Source of the DNA: Lichenicola cladoniae | GTDB taxonomy: Bacteria > Pseudomonadota > Alphaproteobacteria > Acetobacterales > Acetobacteraceae | DNA: 64,000 bases | NCBI RefSeq assembly: GCF_013201075.1 | Contig: NZ_CP053708.1 | Location: forward strand, 2,299,501-2,363,500 | Direction: 5' to 3' | In this document: one piece after another, positions 36,961-45,208 of the stretch | Layout of the letters: each line of letters starts with the position of its first letter | How positions within the stretch are numbered: position 1 is the first letter of the stretch | Position numbers and translations under genes: made by a program | Notes under the pieces: model-generated | What the model was told of the DNA's origin: nothing | The model's input: only the letters and a program-made list of their open reading frames with translations | Database searches by the model: none

Positions 36961-36988
36961 CCCGTGCGCACACTGTCGTGCACACGGG
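36961..36988 (-). repeat. Imperfect hairpin between scaffold and capsid genes
   Basis: The arms CCCGTGCGCAC (36961-36971) and GTGCACACGGG (36978-36988) pair with one mismatch over 11 bp around a 6-base loop. There is no T-tract. It occupies the 88-base gap between scaffold and capsid genes. Confidence 0.6.
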
Positions 36989-37025
36989 TGATCCTTCATG
37001 GGAGCGGTATGGTGTCGCGAATGCT

Positions 37026-37568
37026 TCAGCGCGGAGCGGAAAGAAGGCGATCCCGTTCCGCCTGCCAGGCGTCACGCGACAGGCTGCGCGCGTCGAGGAT
37101 GCTCGGTTGCGCCGGCGATGGTGGCCGCTGCAACTGCGCCGTGGTGCCGGCTGCCACGCCGCCCCGGTCGACGGCGAACAAGTACGGCTTCTGCTGGCGA
37201 AGCGCGGTAATCACCGCCTCTACCCCCTGCACCTCGCCGGCCTCGTTCAGGCTGAGCCCGGCGGTATCGGCGAGCCGCAGCCCGTCGAGATCGACGATCC
37301 CAGAGCGGATGGCGTGCGTCCTCAGTTCCGCATGCATCACCCTCCCGTCCGCATCCGCGCGCGCGGTCGCCACGGTCTGGTCCCGATCGCGTATCGCGGC
37401 CGCGCAGGCAGATTCACGCTCCCCGACTGCGATCCGGGCCTGCTCGCGATAGCGGGCCACCTCCCGGCGCAGCTTCTTCTCGTATTCGGTTATCTCGCGG
37501 GGAAGCTCGCTCGCCTCCACCACTGCTTCGTCGGTCGGTTCGAGCATGTCCGGGCTCTGCTCTGCCAT
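37026..37568 (-). CDS. Phage scaffolding protein
   Basis: This 180-residue protein is acidic at the N-terminus (MAEQSPDMLEPTDEAVVEAS), with a highly charged helical middle (EITEYEKKLRREVARYREQA) and a basic C-terminus that can bind capsid. This layout and its place between portal and capsid genes fit a head scaffolding protein. Confidence 0.75.
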   Translation of the reverse strand: MAEQSPDMLEPTDEAVVEASELPREITEYEKKLRREVARYREQARIAVGERESACAAAIRDRDQTVATARADADGRVMHAELRTHAIRSGIVDLDGLRLADTAGLSLNEAGEVQGVEAVITALRQQKPYLFAVDRGGVAAGTTAQLQRPPSPAQPSILDARSLSRDAWQAERDRLLSAPR

Positions 37569-37591
37569 AGGCTGGACAAGTCCTTCTCAAT

Positions 37592-37635
37592 GCCATCGCC
37601 CGCGCCGTCACATGACGGCGCGGGCCCGCGATGGC
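37592..37635 (-). repeat. Strong hairpin between portal and scaffold genes
   Basis: The inner arms CCCGCGCCGTCA (37599-37610) and TGACGGCGCGGG (37613-37624) form a perfect 12-bp stem, and outer arms around GCCATCG/CGATGGC extend it. There is no downstream T-tract. It fills the 85-base gap after the portal gene. Confidence 0.7.
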
Positions 37636-37653
37636 CGAAAACTTTTGCGGTCG

Positions 37654-39066
37654 TCAGGCGGCATCCGGCGGTTGGACCGGCTCGGCCAGCCCATACAGGG
37701 GAGCCACCACCGCCAGCGCCGCCTGCCGGTCGATCACGCCCGCTTCCAGCAGGGTGACGATGCCGCCAGCCTGTGCCTGCCGGTCCGCCGGGCTTGCCGG
37801 GAACCAGCTCGGCCAGATCAGGCCGAGGCCCGACGCCATGATGGTCTTCTCGAGGTTGCCGCCGATCAGCAGCCCCTCGCCCAGCCGGTCCGACGCCTTG
37901 CACAGCATCTCCATCAGACTGAGCAGGCCGCCGTCGCCGTAGGAGATCCGCAGCCGATCGGCCAGCCAGATCAGCCCCTGGCACATCAGCTCGATCGCCC
38001 GACCGCTCTGTGCGGTGCCGAGCCGGTCGCCGTGGGCCCGGTTGCCATGCATGGCCTCCAGTGCGATCGCCCGAAGCTCCTGCACGTGCGCCAGCACCGC
38101 GGCGGCGGCATTTCCGTTGATCTCCAGCAGCTTGGCATCGCCCTCCGGCGGCAGGGTGAGCGCCGTGGCAGCACCTCCGGACCGCACTGCGCCACCGCCA
38201 TGCTGGCCCGCCGACGGGTCCTTCAGCACCAGCGTCGGGTCCGATCCGTATTTCAGCCCGCGTCCCGCCTGCGAAAGCAGGTAGTCGGCCTCGATCACCG
38301 TATCGATCGAGGCGGCGAAGGTACAGGTGCCGTCCGGCCCATCCGGATCATGGCCGCCGCTACCGGAGATGTTGCGTATCCACACGATCGGCACGAACCC
38401 GAGCTCGTGCACCACCGTGCGGTCCCGATCGAGCTCCATGCGGCCCGGATCGGACGCCACCGAAAGCGGCGCAAACCATTGTTCGGCAGTGTCGTTCCAC
38501 ACCCGCTTGAACCAGTATGGCCCAGAGCCCGGCTCGACATCGTAGCCCTGCGCCCGGAGATCCCGGTCATCGACCTTGTAGCGCTCGGTCACGCTCGACA
38601 ACGCGCGCGGATTATCCTGCCGCCAGACCGGAGTCAGGTACTTCGTGGATAGCACCTCGAAGAACGGGCGTCCCTCGACGATCCGCATTTGGATCGCAAC
38701 CGAACCCACCGAGCCCCGGGTCGCCGCCTCGAGCATGGTCTCGTTCAGCCGTGTTTCCCGGACCACCTGGGACAGCAGGGCTACGGTCCGGCTGTCCGTT
38801 GCCTTGATCGACGGCCAGTGTCCCTCGCTGAACAGCAGGGATACGGAATCCTCCACCACCACCCGGCACAATCCCGTACGAACCGACGGACGCCGCTCGT
38901 CCAGCGGCACGTACTCCCCTGCGTCGCTTCGTTCCTTGGAGAAGGGATAGGACAATACGTCGTACTGCCGTCCCTCCAGGACCGCCTCGAGTGCGGCAAG
39001 CCGCGCACTCCGTCGAGGCATCGACGCGTCGCAGGGCATTCGCGCCTGCAATGCAAGCCAATCCAT
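37654..39066 (-). CDS. Phage portal protein
   Basis: This 470-residue portal protein has the pattern of the SPP1/P22-like group: FSKERSDAGEYVPLDER, TVVHELGFVPIVWIRNISG, then SQAGRGLKYGSDPTLVLKD and GGNLEKTIMASGL. It forms the dodecameric DNA entry ring. It begins four bases after the terminase stop. Confidence 0.88.
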   Translation of the reverse strand: MDWLALQARMPCDASMPRRSARLAALEAVLEGRQYDVLSYPFSKERSDAGEYVPLDERRPSVRTGLCRVVVEDSVSLLFSEGHWPSIKATDSRTVALLSQVVRETRLNETMLEAATRGSVGSVAIQMRIVEGRPFFEVLSTKYLTPVWRQDNPRALSSVTERYKVDDRDLRAQGYDVEPGSGPYWFKRVWNDTAEQWFAPLSVASDPGRMELDRDRTVVHELGFVPIVWIRNISGSGGHDPDGPDGTCTFAASIDTVIEADYLLSQAGRGLKYGSDPTLVLKDPSAGQHGGGAVRSGGAATALTLPPEGDAKLLEINGNAAAAVLAHVQELRAIALEAMHGNRAHGDRLGTAQSGRAIELMCQGLIWLADRLRISYGDGGLLSLMEMLCKASDRLGEGLLIGGNLEKTIMASGLGLIWPSWFPASPADRQAQAGGIVTLLEAGVIDRQAALAVVAPLYGLAEPVQPPDAA

Positions 39067-39070
39067 GCGT

Positions 39071-40858
39071 TCATCGCTCCATGAAGCTGCTGGTCGCCGT
39101 CGCGGCGGAGTTCACGCTTCGCCGGCCGAACAGGTAATATCCGCTTGCATCCACCAGGTGATCGAATCCCAGCCCCTTGTCCGGCTCGTTGGTGCCTTCC
39201 TTGTAGACAAGCCGCTCGTAGGCCTCGATCGATCGCGTGCAGCGTGGATCCACCGTCGCCAGCACGGTACCGTCAGCCGATCTGAAATGCCGGTTCATCA
39301 CGTTCAGCCGGTCCCGCACCGGCGGATGGGCCCGCAGCGCACACACGACGAACCCCTTCTCGCGCAGGATGCCGATATCGGTCTTGCCGCCCGCCGAGCT
39401 ACGTCGTTGCGCACCGGCAGGATCGGGATACACGGTGATGTGGTCGAGCATCTTTCGGCCCGGCTCGAATCCGTCCCGGCCGAACCGCCGTGCGATCTCA
39501 TCGGCCATCTCGTCGGTGTTCGAGGTCGGCAGGATGATCTCGTCGATCTGCCGCGTCGTCTCGCCCTCTTCCTGCCAGACCGTTGCGGACATGGGATTGA
39601 CGTTGAAGTCCATTCCCACATGCAGCGGCCGGTTCGGATCGTGCGCCGAACGCCTGACGTTCTCGGCACGACTGAAGGCGTAGACGACGCGGCCCGCATA
39701 GGTTTCGAAACTGGCCCCGTATTCCTGGCGGAACACCCGTGCGTCCAGTTCCTTTTCTGCCGCTTGCAGCTCCTCCGGCGGCACCTGGCCGCCATCCGCG
39801 GTGGTGAACAGGAACGAGCGGTAGCTGGGATCGCCGCCCGGCTGGCCCATTATGTAGGCGTCCCGGAAATGGTCGAACCCCTTGGGGGTCCCGATGAACA
39901 AGGCGTGCCCGCGCGACGTCGACAGCATCGGCCGGATCACCTCGCGCCATGCGGACGGCCGACAATCCGCCCATTCGTCGCCGCCGAAAAACCAGAGGCC
40001 CGAACCGCGCAGGTTTTCCGAGGCGTCGAGCCCGACCAGGCGGATGACATGCCCCGAACGCAGCCTGATGCTGCAGTTCGTCTCGCTGGGCGCACCATCG
40101 ATCCAGCTTCTCGGAATGGCGCGCTTCACCCGGCCCCACATGACCCGCTTGGCCTGCAGGAAAGTCGGCGCGCCGTACCAGATCTCGTTCTCAGTGCCGA
40201 TATTCTCCCTGACCGCCAGCCGCGCCGCTCGGCGCAGCTCTTCCGCCATCAGGAAGGTGTTGTGCGTCGCGATCAGCGAGCGTCCACACAGATACAGCCG
40301 CGATAGGCTATCGACCTGGATGCAACGCACCGCGGTCGTGTCCACTGGACGTATCGCGCGGATCAGATGGAAGCCGGCCCTTCGCCTGTCGTCGGATCCG
40401 CTCCATCCGGCCGGCAGGAGATCGGGAATGTGAAACTTCAATCCCATCGCGAGCCCGTTCCGGATCAGCCGCGTCGTCAGCAATTTCGTGCCGACCGTCC
40501 CTGCCACGGAGACCGGCCATAGATGCTCGTCGTCGGCAGTGATTTCGCCGCCGTCGCCGAATAGGATCGTGTTGCATGGGCGCCCGAGCATGATGTGCGT
40601 GGCATATGTCACCACGCACACTTGCCCGAGTTCGTCGAACAGGCGCATGCCCGGCTCGACATCGCCCATTCTGGTCCATCCGTCGGGTCCAGGCAGCATC
40701 GTGTCCAGTGCGAGCGCCTTTCCGAACCGGCGGCCGCAGACCGCGACGCGGAACCTCGCGGTCTGGTTCCATCCCGCCTCGTAGATCGCCCATTGCGCCG
40801 GACTGAGAGCGGGCCGCGCCCAGGCGCTACCGGCCTGGATCGGCCCTTGGCGGATCAT
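39071..40858 (-). CDS. terL: Terminase large subunit with a class 3-type mini-intein
   Basis: This is a 595-residue precursor of the packaging ATPase-nuclease. Walker A reads CGRRFGK, and then an intein of 153 residues interrupts before TFLMAEELRRAA; excision would rejoin GRRFGKTFLMAEEL and leave about 442 residues. The Walker B region is LWFFGGDEW. The nuclease-domain acid is in VGMDFNVNP. ATG 40858 has GGAG six bases upstream and overlaps the small terminase gene; a GTG ten codons upstream is less likely. The terminase would be inactive until spliced, because the intein splits the ATP-binding loop. Confidence 0.9.
   Translation of the reverse strand: MIRQGPIQAGSAWARPALSPAQWAIYEAGWNQTARFRVAVCGRRFGKALALDTMLPGPDGWTRMGDVEPGMRLFDELGQVCVVTYATHIMLGRPCNTILFGDGGEITADDEHLWPVSVAGTVGTKLLTTRLIRNGLAMGLKFHIPDLLPAGWSGSDDRRRAGFHLIRAIRPVDTTAVRCIQVDSLSRLYLCGRSLIATHNTFLMAEELRRAARLAVRENIGTENEIWYGAPTFLQAKRVMWGRVKRAIPRSWIDGAPSETNCSIRLRSGHVIRLVGLDASENLRGSGLWFFGGDEWADCRPSAWREVIRPMLSTSRGHALFIGTPKGFDHFRDAYIMGQPGGDPSYRSFLFTTADGGQVPPEELQAAEKELDARVFRQEYGASFETYAGRVVYAFSRAENVRRSAHDPNRPLHVGMDFNVNPMSATVWQEEGETTRQIDEIILPTSNTDEMADEIARRFGRDGFEPGRKMLDHITVYPDPAGAQRRSSAGGKTDIGILREKGFVVCALRAHPPVRDRLNVMNRHFRSADGTVLATVDPRCTRSIEAYERLVYKEGTNEPDKGLGFDHLVDASGYYLFGRRSVNSAATATSSFMER
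40259..40717 (-). other. Mini-intein in terminase (class 3 features)
   Basis: Measured from the first intein residue, this 153-residue segment starts ALALDTMLPGPDGW and ends RSLIATHN, before a Thr at +1. Ala replaces the usual first Cys/Ser. The block B-like segment ITADDEHLWPV holds the Trp two residues after His. The block F-like segment RCIQVDS holds a Cys, and the Thr just before the terminal His-Asn completes the W-C-T set that defines class 3 inteins. No homing endonuclease domain is present, so it is a mini-intein. Confidence 0.88.
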
Positions 40859-41321
40859 CGTCAGCTCCAATCTCCCTGATGGCTGCACCGGAATCGGGTA
40901 TTGCCGGTGCGGTTCCCGATCGGGTCTGGAACTTCCCCGGCTTGAACCCGCGCAGCAGCAGCACCAGCAGCGGATCGCTGTAGCGCCTCACGATCATCGG
41001 TTCGTGCGTGACCGGATCCAGGACCGGCAGACCCGCCTTCAACACCGGCTGTTCAATGCCCTCCAGTGCCCGCCTCCATGCCTCCGCTTCCAGCAGGTCG
41101 GCCGCATCGTCCAGCGCCTCGTCGTAGGCGATCGCGAAAGAGGCATCGCGTTGCTTCATGACGTTGATCTGCCGCCTGGTCAGTCCGCTTTCCTTGCACG
41201 CCGATGAAGGATTGCCGGTACGCCCGAGCACCGACAGAAAACTCTCCTGCGCAACCAGCGCGGCTGCCCCATCCCTGGCGGCGATGATCGGTTCCGGATG
41301 TCCGGAAGACGTGTCGTCCAT
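40827..41321 (-). CDS. terS: Terminase small subunit
   Basis: This 164-residue protein has the helix-turn-helix style N-terminal region of small terminases (LGRTGNPSSACKESGLTRRQ, then INVMKQRDASFAIAYDEAL) and the block RRYSDPLLVLLLRGFKPGKF before an acidic/basic tail. It recognises the packaging start site. It overlaps terL by about 32 bases. Confidence 0.85.
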   Translation of the reverse strand: MDDTSSGHPEPIIAARDGAAALVAQESFLSVLGRTGNPSSACKESGLTRRQINVMKQRDASFAIAYDEALDDAADLLEAEAWRRALEGIEQPVLKAGLPVLDPVTHEPMIVRRYSDPLLVLLLRGFKPGKFQTRSGTAPAIPDSGAAIREIGADDDPPRADPGR

Positions 41322-41328
41322 CGCGCCG

Positions 41329-41736
41329 TCAGGCGTAACGCACCGCGCCGACCCTGCGTCCTCGCGACGAGGTGCAGGCCATCAGGTTGCTCTGCACCGA
41401 CGGTCCGTCCTCGAAACGGCGAACCTGCTGTTCCCGCTTGCATGCAATCGCGATCCTCGCCCTGACCGCATCCGGCAATACGCCCAGCCGCGTCAGGTTC
41501 GCCGTCCCGAAACGCTTGATCGGCACGCACCGGATCACGACGTCCTGCATCGGCAGGCCGCAGAGGGCCATGTCCGACCAGTGCTCCGGCACGATGTCGG
41601 CCCGGTGCCGGGCATCGCTCTGGCTCTCCACCCGTAGCAAGGTCAGTTCCGCGGTATTGATCTCGTGAACGATGTAGACCGATGCTCCAAAGGCAACCAC
41701 GTCCCCACACACGATCTGAGCCGAGTTCGTGAACAT
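41329..41736 (-). CDS. Hypothetical protein, possibly MazF/PemK-like fold
   Basis: This protein of about 135 residues is the first gene after the terminator-like hairpin. The ATG at 41736 has AGGTG six bases upstream; a GTG three codons earlier also exists. The pattern (IVCGDVVAFGASVYIV at the start, then DVVIRCVPIKRFGTANLTRL and GVLPDAVRARIAIACKRE) resembles the arrangement of PemK/MazF toxins. I would treat this only as a fold guess; no antitoxin is visible. It might be a regulator or early late-gene protein. Confidence 0.5.
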   Translation of the reverse strand: MFTNSAQIVCGDVVAFGASVYIVHEINTAELTLLRVESQSDARHRADIVPEHWSDMALCGLPMQDVVIRCVPIKRFGTANLTRLGVLPDAVRARIAIACKREQQVRRFEDGPSVQSNLMACTSSRGRRVGAVRYA

Positions 41737-41760
41737 AGAGATCACCTATCTTCGGAGTTC

Positions 41761-41793
41761 AATAAAAATGCCCGCCGGATTTCTCCGGCGGGC
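41761..41793 (-). terminator. Intrinsic terminator/attenuator ahead of the late genes
   Basis: On the minus strand, the perfect 10-bp stem GCCCGCCGGA/TCCGGCGGGC with a 4-base loop (41770-41793) is followed by ATTTTTATT. It lies between a strong promoter match and the start codon at 41736, so it would end most transcripts before the late operon unless bypassed. It can also end the upstream regulator transcript. Confidence 0.85.
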
Positions 41794-41815
41794 ACAACAA
41801 TTTCAGTATGTAGAA

Positions 41816-41844
41816 TTTATAACCTGACCCGGGTCCACCGTCAA
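41816..41844 (-). promoter_or_regulatory. Sigma-70-like promoter upstream of the late genes
   Basis: On the minus strand, TTGACG (41844-41839) and TATAAA (41821-41816) are separated by exactly 17 bases. The predicted start of transcription lies about 15-20 bases upstream of the hairpin at 41793-41770. The surrounding DNA is clearly AT-richer than its neighbours. Confidence 0.7.
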
Positions 41845-41864
41845 TCATTTGTTAACCGTAACGA

Positions 41865-42431
41865 CTAATCTATCGGATGAGCCTGCCTGCGATTGGTACG
41901 ACGCCGATCGATCGAGGCGTATTGTTCCGCAAGCTGCTCCAGGAGGAACGCCATCTGCGCCGCGATCTTTTTCCGCCCGTTGGAATCGCCGGGCAGCAGT
42001 TTCTCGGCAATCACCGAAAAGGAAAGCTCATCGACCAGAAGCAGCTTCAACCGGATTTCCGAGCACAGTCCTAGTCCTTCGCGAACCGTGCGACAGCGTG
42101 CAATCGCGGCGGCTCGTGCGAGCATCGACGCATGGATATCCGGCGCCCTGCCGGAGCCCCGTGCTTCCGGATCGCGCGCGCCGATGACGCCCATGACATA
42201 GTCGCGATACCAGCGCTCGGCAGCGGATGTGGTTGGCCGAGCCACGTCATCGGATCCCGTCAGGCTGGCAACGCCACCGACCAGGCGCTGAACGTTCTCC
42301 TGTATTCGCGCGTCCTGTCCCTTGCCGAGCCGTTCCGGCGTCGCCCTTTCCGCCCGGGGCGTCTCCAACCTGCGTGCCTGTGACATCAGCAGGTCGGAAG
42401 AATCCGCAAGTGCTCGTCTCTCGATTTTCAT
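41865..42431 (-). CDS. Hypothetical protein of the phage-like regulatory region
   Basis: This protein of about 188 residues starts at ATG 42431, after AGGA. It contains RRALADSSDLLMSQARRLE and ends with a helix-rich part (LGLCSEIRLKLLLVDELSFS, VIAEKLLPGD, MAFLLEQLAEQYAS). It could be a DNA- or protein-binding regulator, but I do not recognise a family. Its transcript appears to end at the hairpin at 41793-41770. Confidence 0.55.
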   Translation of the reverse strand: MKIERRALADSSDLLMSQARRLETPRAERATPERLGKGQDARIQENVQRLVGGVASLTGSDDVARPTTSAAERWYRDYVMGVIGARDPEARGSGRAPDIHASMLARAAAIARCRTVREGLGLCSEIRLKLLLVDELSFSVIAEKLLPGDSNGRKKIAAQMAFLLEQLAEQYASIDRRRTNRRQAHPID

Positions 42432-42500
42432 CATCAGTCCTGGCTGCAACGTCGTACGCATCGGCGCGATCTTCTGCTTGAGCATCGTGATCGATAGCCG

Positions 42501-42776
42501 CTACATCGCGTATCTCGGCAGGATCGGGGTCATGCCGTTGATGGCACTCCAGGTGATCGGATGTCCGGCGCGGAGGGGTGCCGCACCGGCATCCTCGCGG
42601 TCACGGGAGCAGAGGGACCGTGCGGTCCTCTGGTTGAGCATCTTTGCGCGACGTTGCGCGAAACTTCGGCTGACACCGAGTTCGAGCGCGGCCTTTCGCA
42701 ACGTGGCGCCTCGCTTGTCGAGGAATGCCGTTAGGCAGGCGTCTTGATCAGGCGTCCAAGGGAGCGCACGGGGCAT
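42501..42776 (-). CDS. Small DNA-binding protein, SANT/homeodomain-like HTH
   Basis: This protein of about 91 residues has an N-terminal HTH (LPWTPDQDACLTAFLDKRG, then ATLRKAALELGVSRSFAQRR) that looks like a Myb/SANT or GcrA-like recognition fold. The C-terminus (AGHPITWSAINGMTPI) is shared with many alphaproteobacterial phage regulators. The ATG at 42776 has GGAC seven bases upstream; a GTG at 42806 is possible. It is the first gene of the phage-like block and a candidate regulator. Confidence 0.65.
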   Translation of the reverse strand: MPRALPWTPDQDACLTAFLDKRGATLRKAALELGVSRSFAQRRAKMLNQRTARSLCSRDREDAGAAPLRAGHPITWSAINGMTPILPRYAM

Positions 42777-43038
42777 GTTTGGGTCCGCATTTGCTGTGAG
42801 CGACACCAGATGCTGACAAGTCGTTAGTGAGCGTACAAGAAAAATTTGCGCGTAATAACGAGATTTTTACGTAACGTCGTCTTTGGGACAGCACGGCGTG
42901 CTTGATATCGCCAAGTCAACAGACGCTATATACCTTCGCATCCGTACTATAGCCCAAGTACATGTCATTCGTACCACGTTTGACCGCAAAAGCGCCGGCG
43001 GCCCATAATTTACTAACGATTTGGTAGGGACAGCTCGG
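42777..43038. other. AT-rich regulatory gap upstream of the phage-like block
   Basis: This 262-base region is visibly AT-richer than the rest and contains TTACGTAA palindromes and a TATAGT hexamer, but I cannot place a full promoter with confidence. It could hold operators for the HTH protein. No integrase gene or att-like repeat is present. Confidence 0.45.
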
Positions 43039-43431
43039 TTAGCGCTGTGATGGCGCTGGACCATTGCCTTGCAATGCCTTACACGGCCCTGCCATTTCGC
43101 CTGTGGAGCCCGTCCGGCACGCTCTCGCCGCGTCTGCGCCGCATATCTGTGCGCCGTTCTGGTAGTCCGACTCAAGCACGTCCTTGGCGATATCCAGATC
43201 CGGATGTGCGCCGTTGTCGTTGGTGTGAGCTTTCACCTGTTGCTCGCTCTCATGCACGTTGGCCATCGCCGACAGGCAGGCCTTGCCAGCTGCATCGGTC
43301 TGGACCCGCAGCACGGAGAGAACCTTGTCCAACTGCACGCGGCCGATATCGGTCTCGTCCGCCCGGACAGGACCACTCGCCGCAAGAATGGCCAGCGACA
43401 TAAATGCGATAGATGACAATCGTCGGATCAT
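43039..43431 (-). CDS. Exported hypothetical protein
   Basis: This protein of about 130 residues has a signal peptide (IRRLSSIAFMSLAILAASGP, cleavage near VRA-DE) and a small soluble domain with VLSVLRVQTDAAGKACLSA, DVLESDYQNGAQICG and three cysteines. Function is unknown. The ATG at 43431 is preferred because the signal peptide starts there. Confidence 0.6.
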   Translation of the reverse strand: MIRRLSSIAFMSLAILAASGPVRADETDIGRVQLDKVLSVLRVQTDAAGKACLSAMANVHESEQQVKAHTNDNGAHPDLDIAKDVLESDYQNGAQICGADAARACRTGSTGEMAGPCKALQGNGPAPSQR

Positions 43432-43562
43432 CTGGATCTCCCGGATCGGAACCTTGAAACGCACGCCCAGATCCAGGTCGATGCGGCCACCGCCGGTGAG
43501 GAAGATCGGTATGGTCCTACCAGCGACCACACGAGCACGGTATCAAAAGAAGAAGGAGACTT

Positions 43563-43655
43563 TGGCGGAGGGGATGAGATTCGAACTCACGGTACGGGTT
43601 GACCCCGTACAACGGTTTAGCAAACCGCCGCCTTCAGCCACTCGGCCACCCCTCC
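43563..43655 (-). tRNA. tRNA-Ser (anticodon GCT)
   Basis: The minus strand forms a complete serine tRNA with a long variable arm. The acceptor GGAGGGG pairs with CCCCTCC before GCCA. The anticodon loop TTGCTAA gives GCT. The CCA end is encoded. It borders the phage-like cassette, but its 3' end is not repeated at the other edge. Confidence 0.95.
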
Positions 43656-43753
43656 GCCGAAGAGCGTGCTCATCACACGGCGTTTGCAGGGCGGTTCTAG
43701 GCCCTGGTCACCCCGTCGTCAAATGGGCACCGACCCGATTCCTGCCCTTTTTC

Positions 43754-45208
43754 TCAGGTTGCCAGTCGGCATTGCAGCGCCTCGTTCACCAGCCCCGGAT
43801 TGCCCTTGCCGCCCATGCCCTTCATCACCTGGCCGACAAAGAACCCGAACAGCTTGTCCTTGCCGCCAAGATACTCGGCCAGCTTGTCCGGGTTGTTCGC
43901 CAGCACGGTTTCGATCGCTGCGTCGATCGCACCGGTATCGACCACTTGGCGAAGCCCCTTGCGCTCGACGATGTCGGCCGGCGCATCCCCGGTCTCGACC
44001 ATCATCTCGAACACGTCCTTGGCGATCCGGCCGTTGATGGTCCCGTCGCTCATCAGGTCGATCAGGCCGCCGAGATTGGGCGCCGTCACCGGGCTATCCA
44101 GGATCGTGCGGCCGGTCCGGTTCAGGGCTGCAAAGAAATCGCCGATCACCCAGTTCGAGGCCAGCCTTGCATCGCGCCCGGTCGCCACGGTCTCGTAGAA
44201 GTCCGCCGTCGCCTGCTCTGCCACGAGCACCGCTGCATCGTACGGGGGGATGCCGTACTGGCTCACGAACCGCGCCCGCTTGGCATCGGGCAACTCGGGC
44301 AGGTCCGCCTTCAGCGCAGCGACCCAATCCTCGTCGAGCACCAGCGGCAGCAGGTCCGGGTCGGGGAAGTAGCGATAATCGTGTGCGTCTTCCTTGCTCC
44401 GCATCGAGCGCGTCTCGCCGCGCTGCGGGTCGAACAGTCGCGTCTCCTGCTCCACCGTGCCGCCGCTTTCCCACACCTCGACCTGCCGCCTCGCCTCGAC
44501 CTCGACCGCCTGGGTCACGAACCGGATCGAGTTGACGTTCTTGATCTCGCACCGGGTCCGGAACGGCTCGCCATGCCTGCGCACCGAGACGTTCACGTCT
44601 GCACGCATGGAGCCTTCCTCCATGTTGCCGTCGCAGGTGCCGAGATAACGCAGGATGGTCCGCAGCTTCCTGACATAGGCGCCGGCCTCTTCCGGACTGC
44701 GCATATCCGGCTCACTGACGATCTCCATCAGCGCGACGCCGGCTCGGTTCAGGTCGATATACGAGCGCGTCGGGCTCTGGTCATGCATCGACTTGCCGGC
44801 ATCCTGCTCCAGATGCAGCCGCGTCACGCCGATCTCCCGCCGCGACCCATCGCCGAGCTCGATCTCGATCTTGCCCGCGCCGACGATCGGTCGCGTGAAC
44901 TGGCTGATCTGGTAGCCGGCCGGCAGGTCGGCATAGAAATAGTTCTTCCGGTCGAAGCTGCTGACCAGATTGACGTATGCCTCCAGCCCGAGCCCGGTCC
45001 GCACCGCCTGCGCCACGCAGACCCGGTTGATCACCGGCAGCATGCCCGGAAACGCCGCGTCGACCAGGCTCACCTTGCTGTTCGGTGCGCCGCCATACGT
45101 CGCCGACGCGCCGGAGAACAGCTTTGCCTCGCTGACCACCTGGGCATGCACCTCGAGCCCGATCACCAGCTCCCACGGACCGGTCTTGCCCTCGATGATG
45201 TAGCTCAT
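43754..45208 (-). CDS. gatB: Asp-tRNA(Asn)/Glu-tRNA(Gln) amidotransferase subunit B
   Basis: This 484-residue GatB carries the tRNA-recognition and kinase-like domain. [19 protein letters not shown], the block [13 protein letters not shown] and the C-terminal YqeY-like tail ([19 protein letters not shown]) are present. It acts with GatA and GatC to amidate misacylated tRNA. The start overlaps the gatA stop by 4 bases. Confidence 0.97.
   Translation of the reverse strand: MSYIIEGKTGPWELVIGLEVHAQVVSEAKLFSGASATYGGAPNSKVSLVDAAFPGMLPVINRVCVAQAVRTGLGLEAYVNLVSSFDRKNYFYADLPAGYQISQFTRPIVGAGKIEIELGDGSRREIGVTRLHLEQDAGKSMHDQSPTRSYIDLNRAGVALMEIVSEPDMRSPEEAGAYVRKLRTILRYLGTCDGNMEEGSMRADVNVSVRRHGEPFRTRCEIKNVNSIRFVTQAVEVEARRQVEVWESGGTVEQETRLFDPQRGETRSMRSKEDAHDYRYFPDPDLLPLVLDEDWVAALKADLPELPDAKRARFVSQYGIPPYDAAVLVAEQATADFYETVATGRDARLASNWVIGDFFAALNRTGRTILDSPVTAPNLGGLIDLMSDGTINGRIAKDVFEMMVETGDAPADIVERKGLRQVVDTGAIDAAIETVLANNPDKLAEYLGGKDKLFGFFVGQVMKGMGGKGNPGLVNEALQCRLAT

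Larger units (their letters stand above)
20482..42776. mobile_element. Myovirus-type prophage-like cassette without integration genes
   Basis: This is about 22.3 kb of genes all read from the minus strand. In transcription order they run from small regulators through terminase, portal, scaffold, capsid, connector genes, sheath, tube, chaperones, tape-measure position, baseplate, adhesin and lysozyme. The order and the sheath show a contractile-tailed virus. I find no integrase, excisionase, repressor of the CI type, replication gene or holin. Neither edge shows a tRNA-derived att repeat. A domesticated prophage, gene-transfer-agent-like particle or satellite is possible. The boundaries are set by the last phage-like genes and are approximate. 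Confidence 0.88.

Noticed and set aside
42777-43038. Phage repressor-operator promoter set
   Set aside because: AT-rich with TTACGTAA-like palindromes and a TATAGT hexamer, but no matching -35 element and no second copy to define an operator.
43563-43655. tRNA-Ser as the attachment site of the phage-like cassette
   Set aside because: I looked for its 3' end near 20400-20520 and found no repeat; there is also no integrase.
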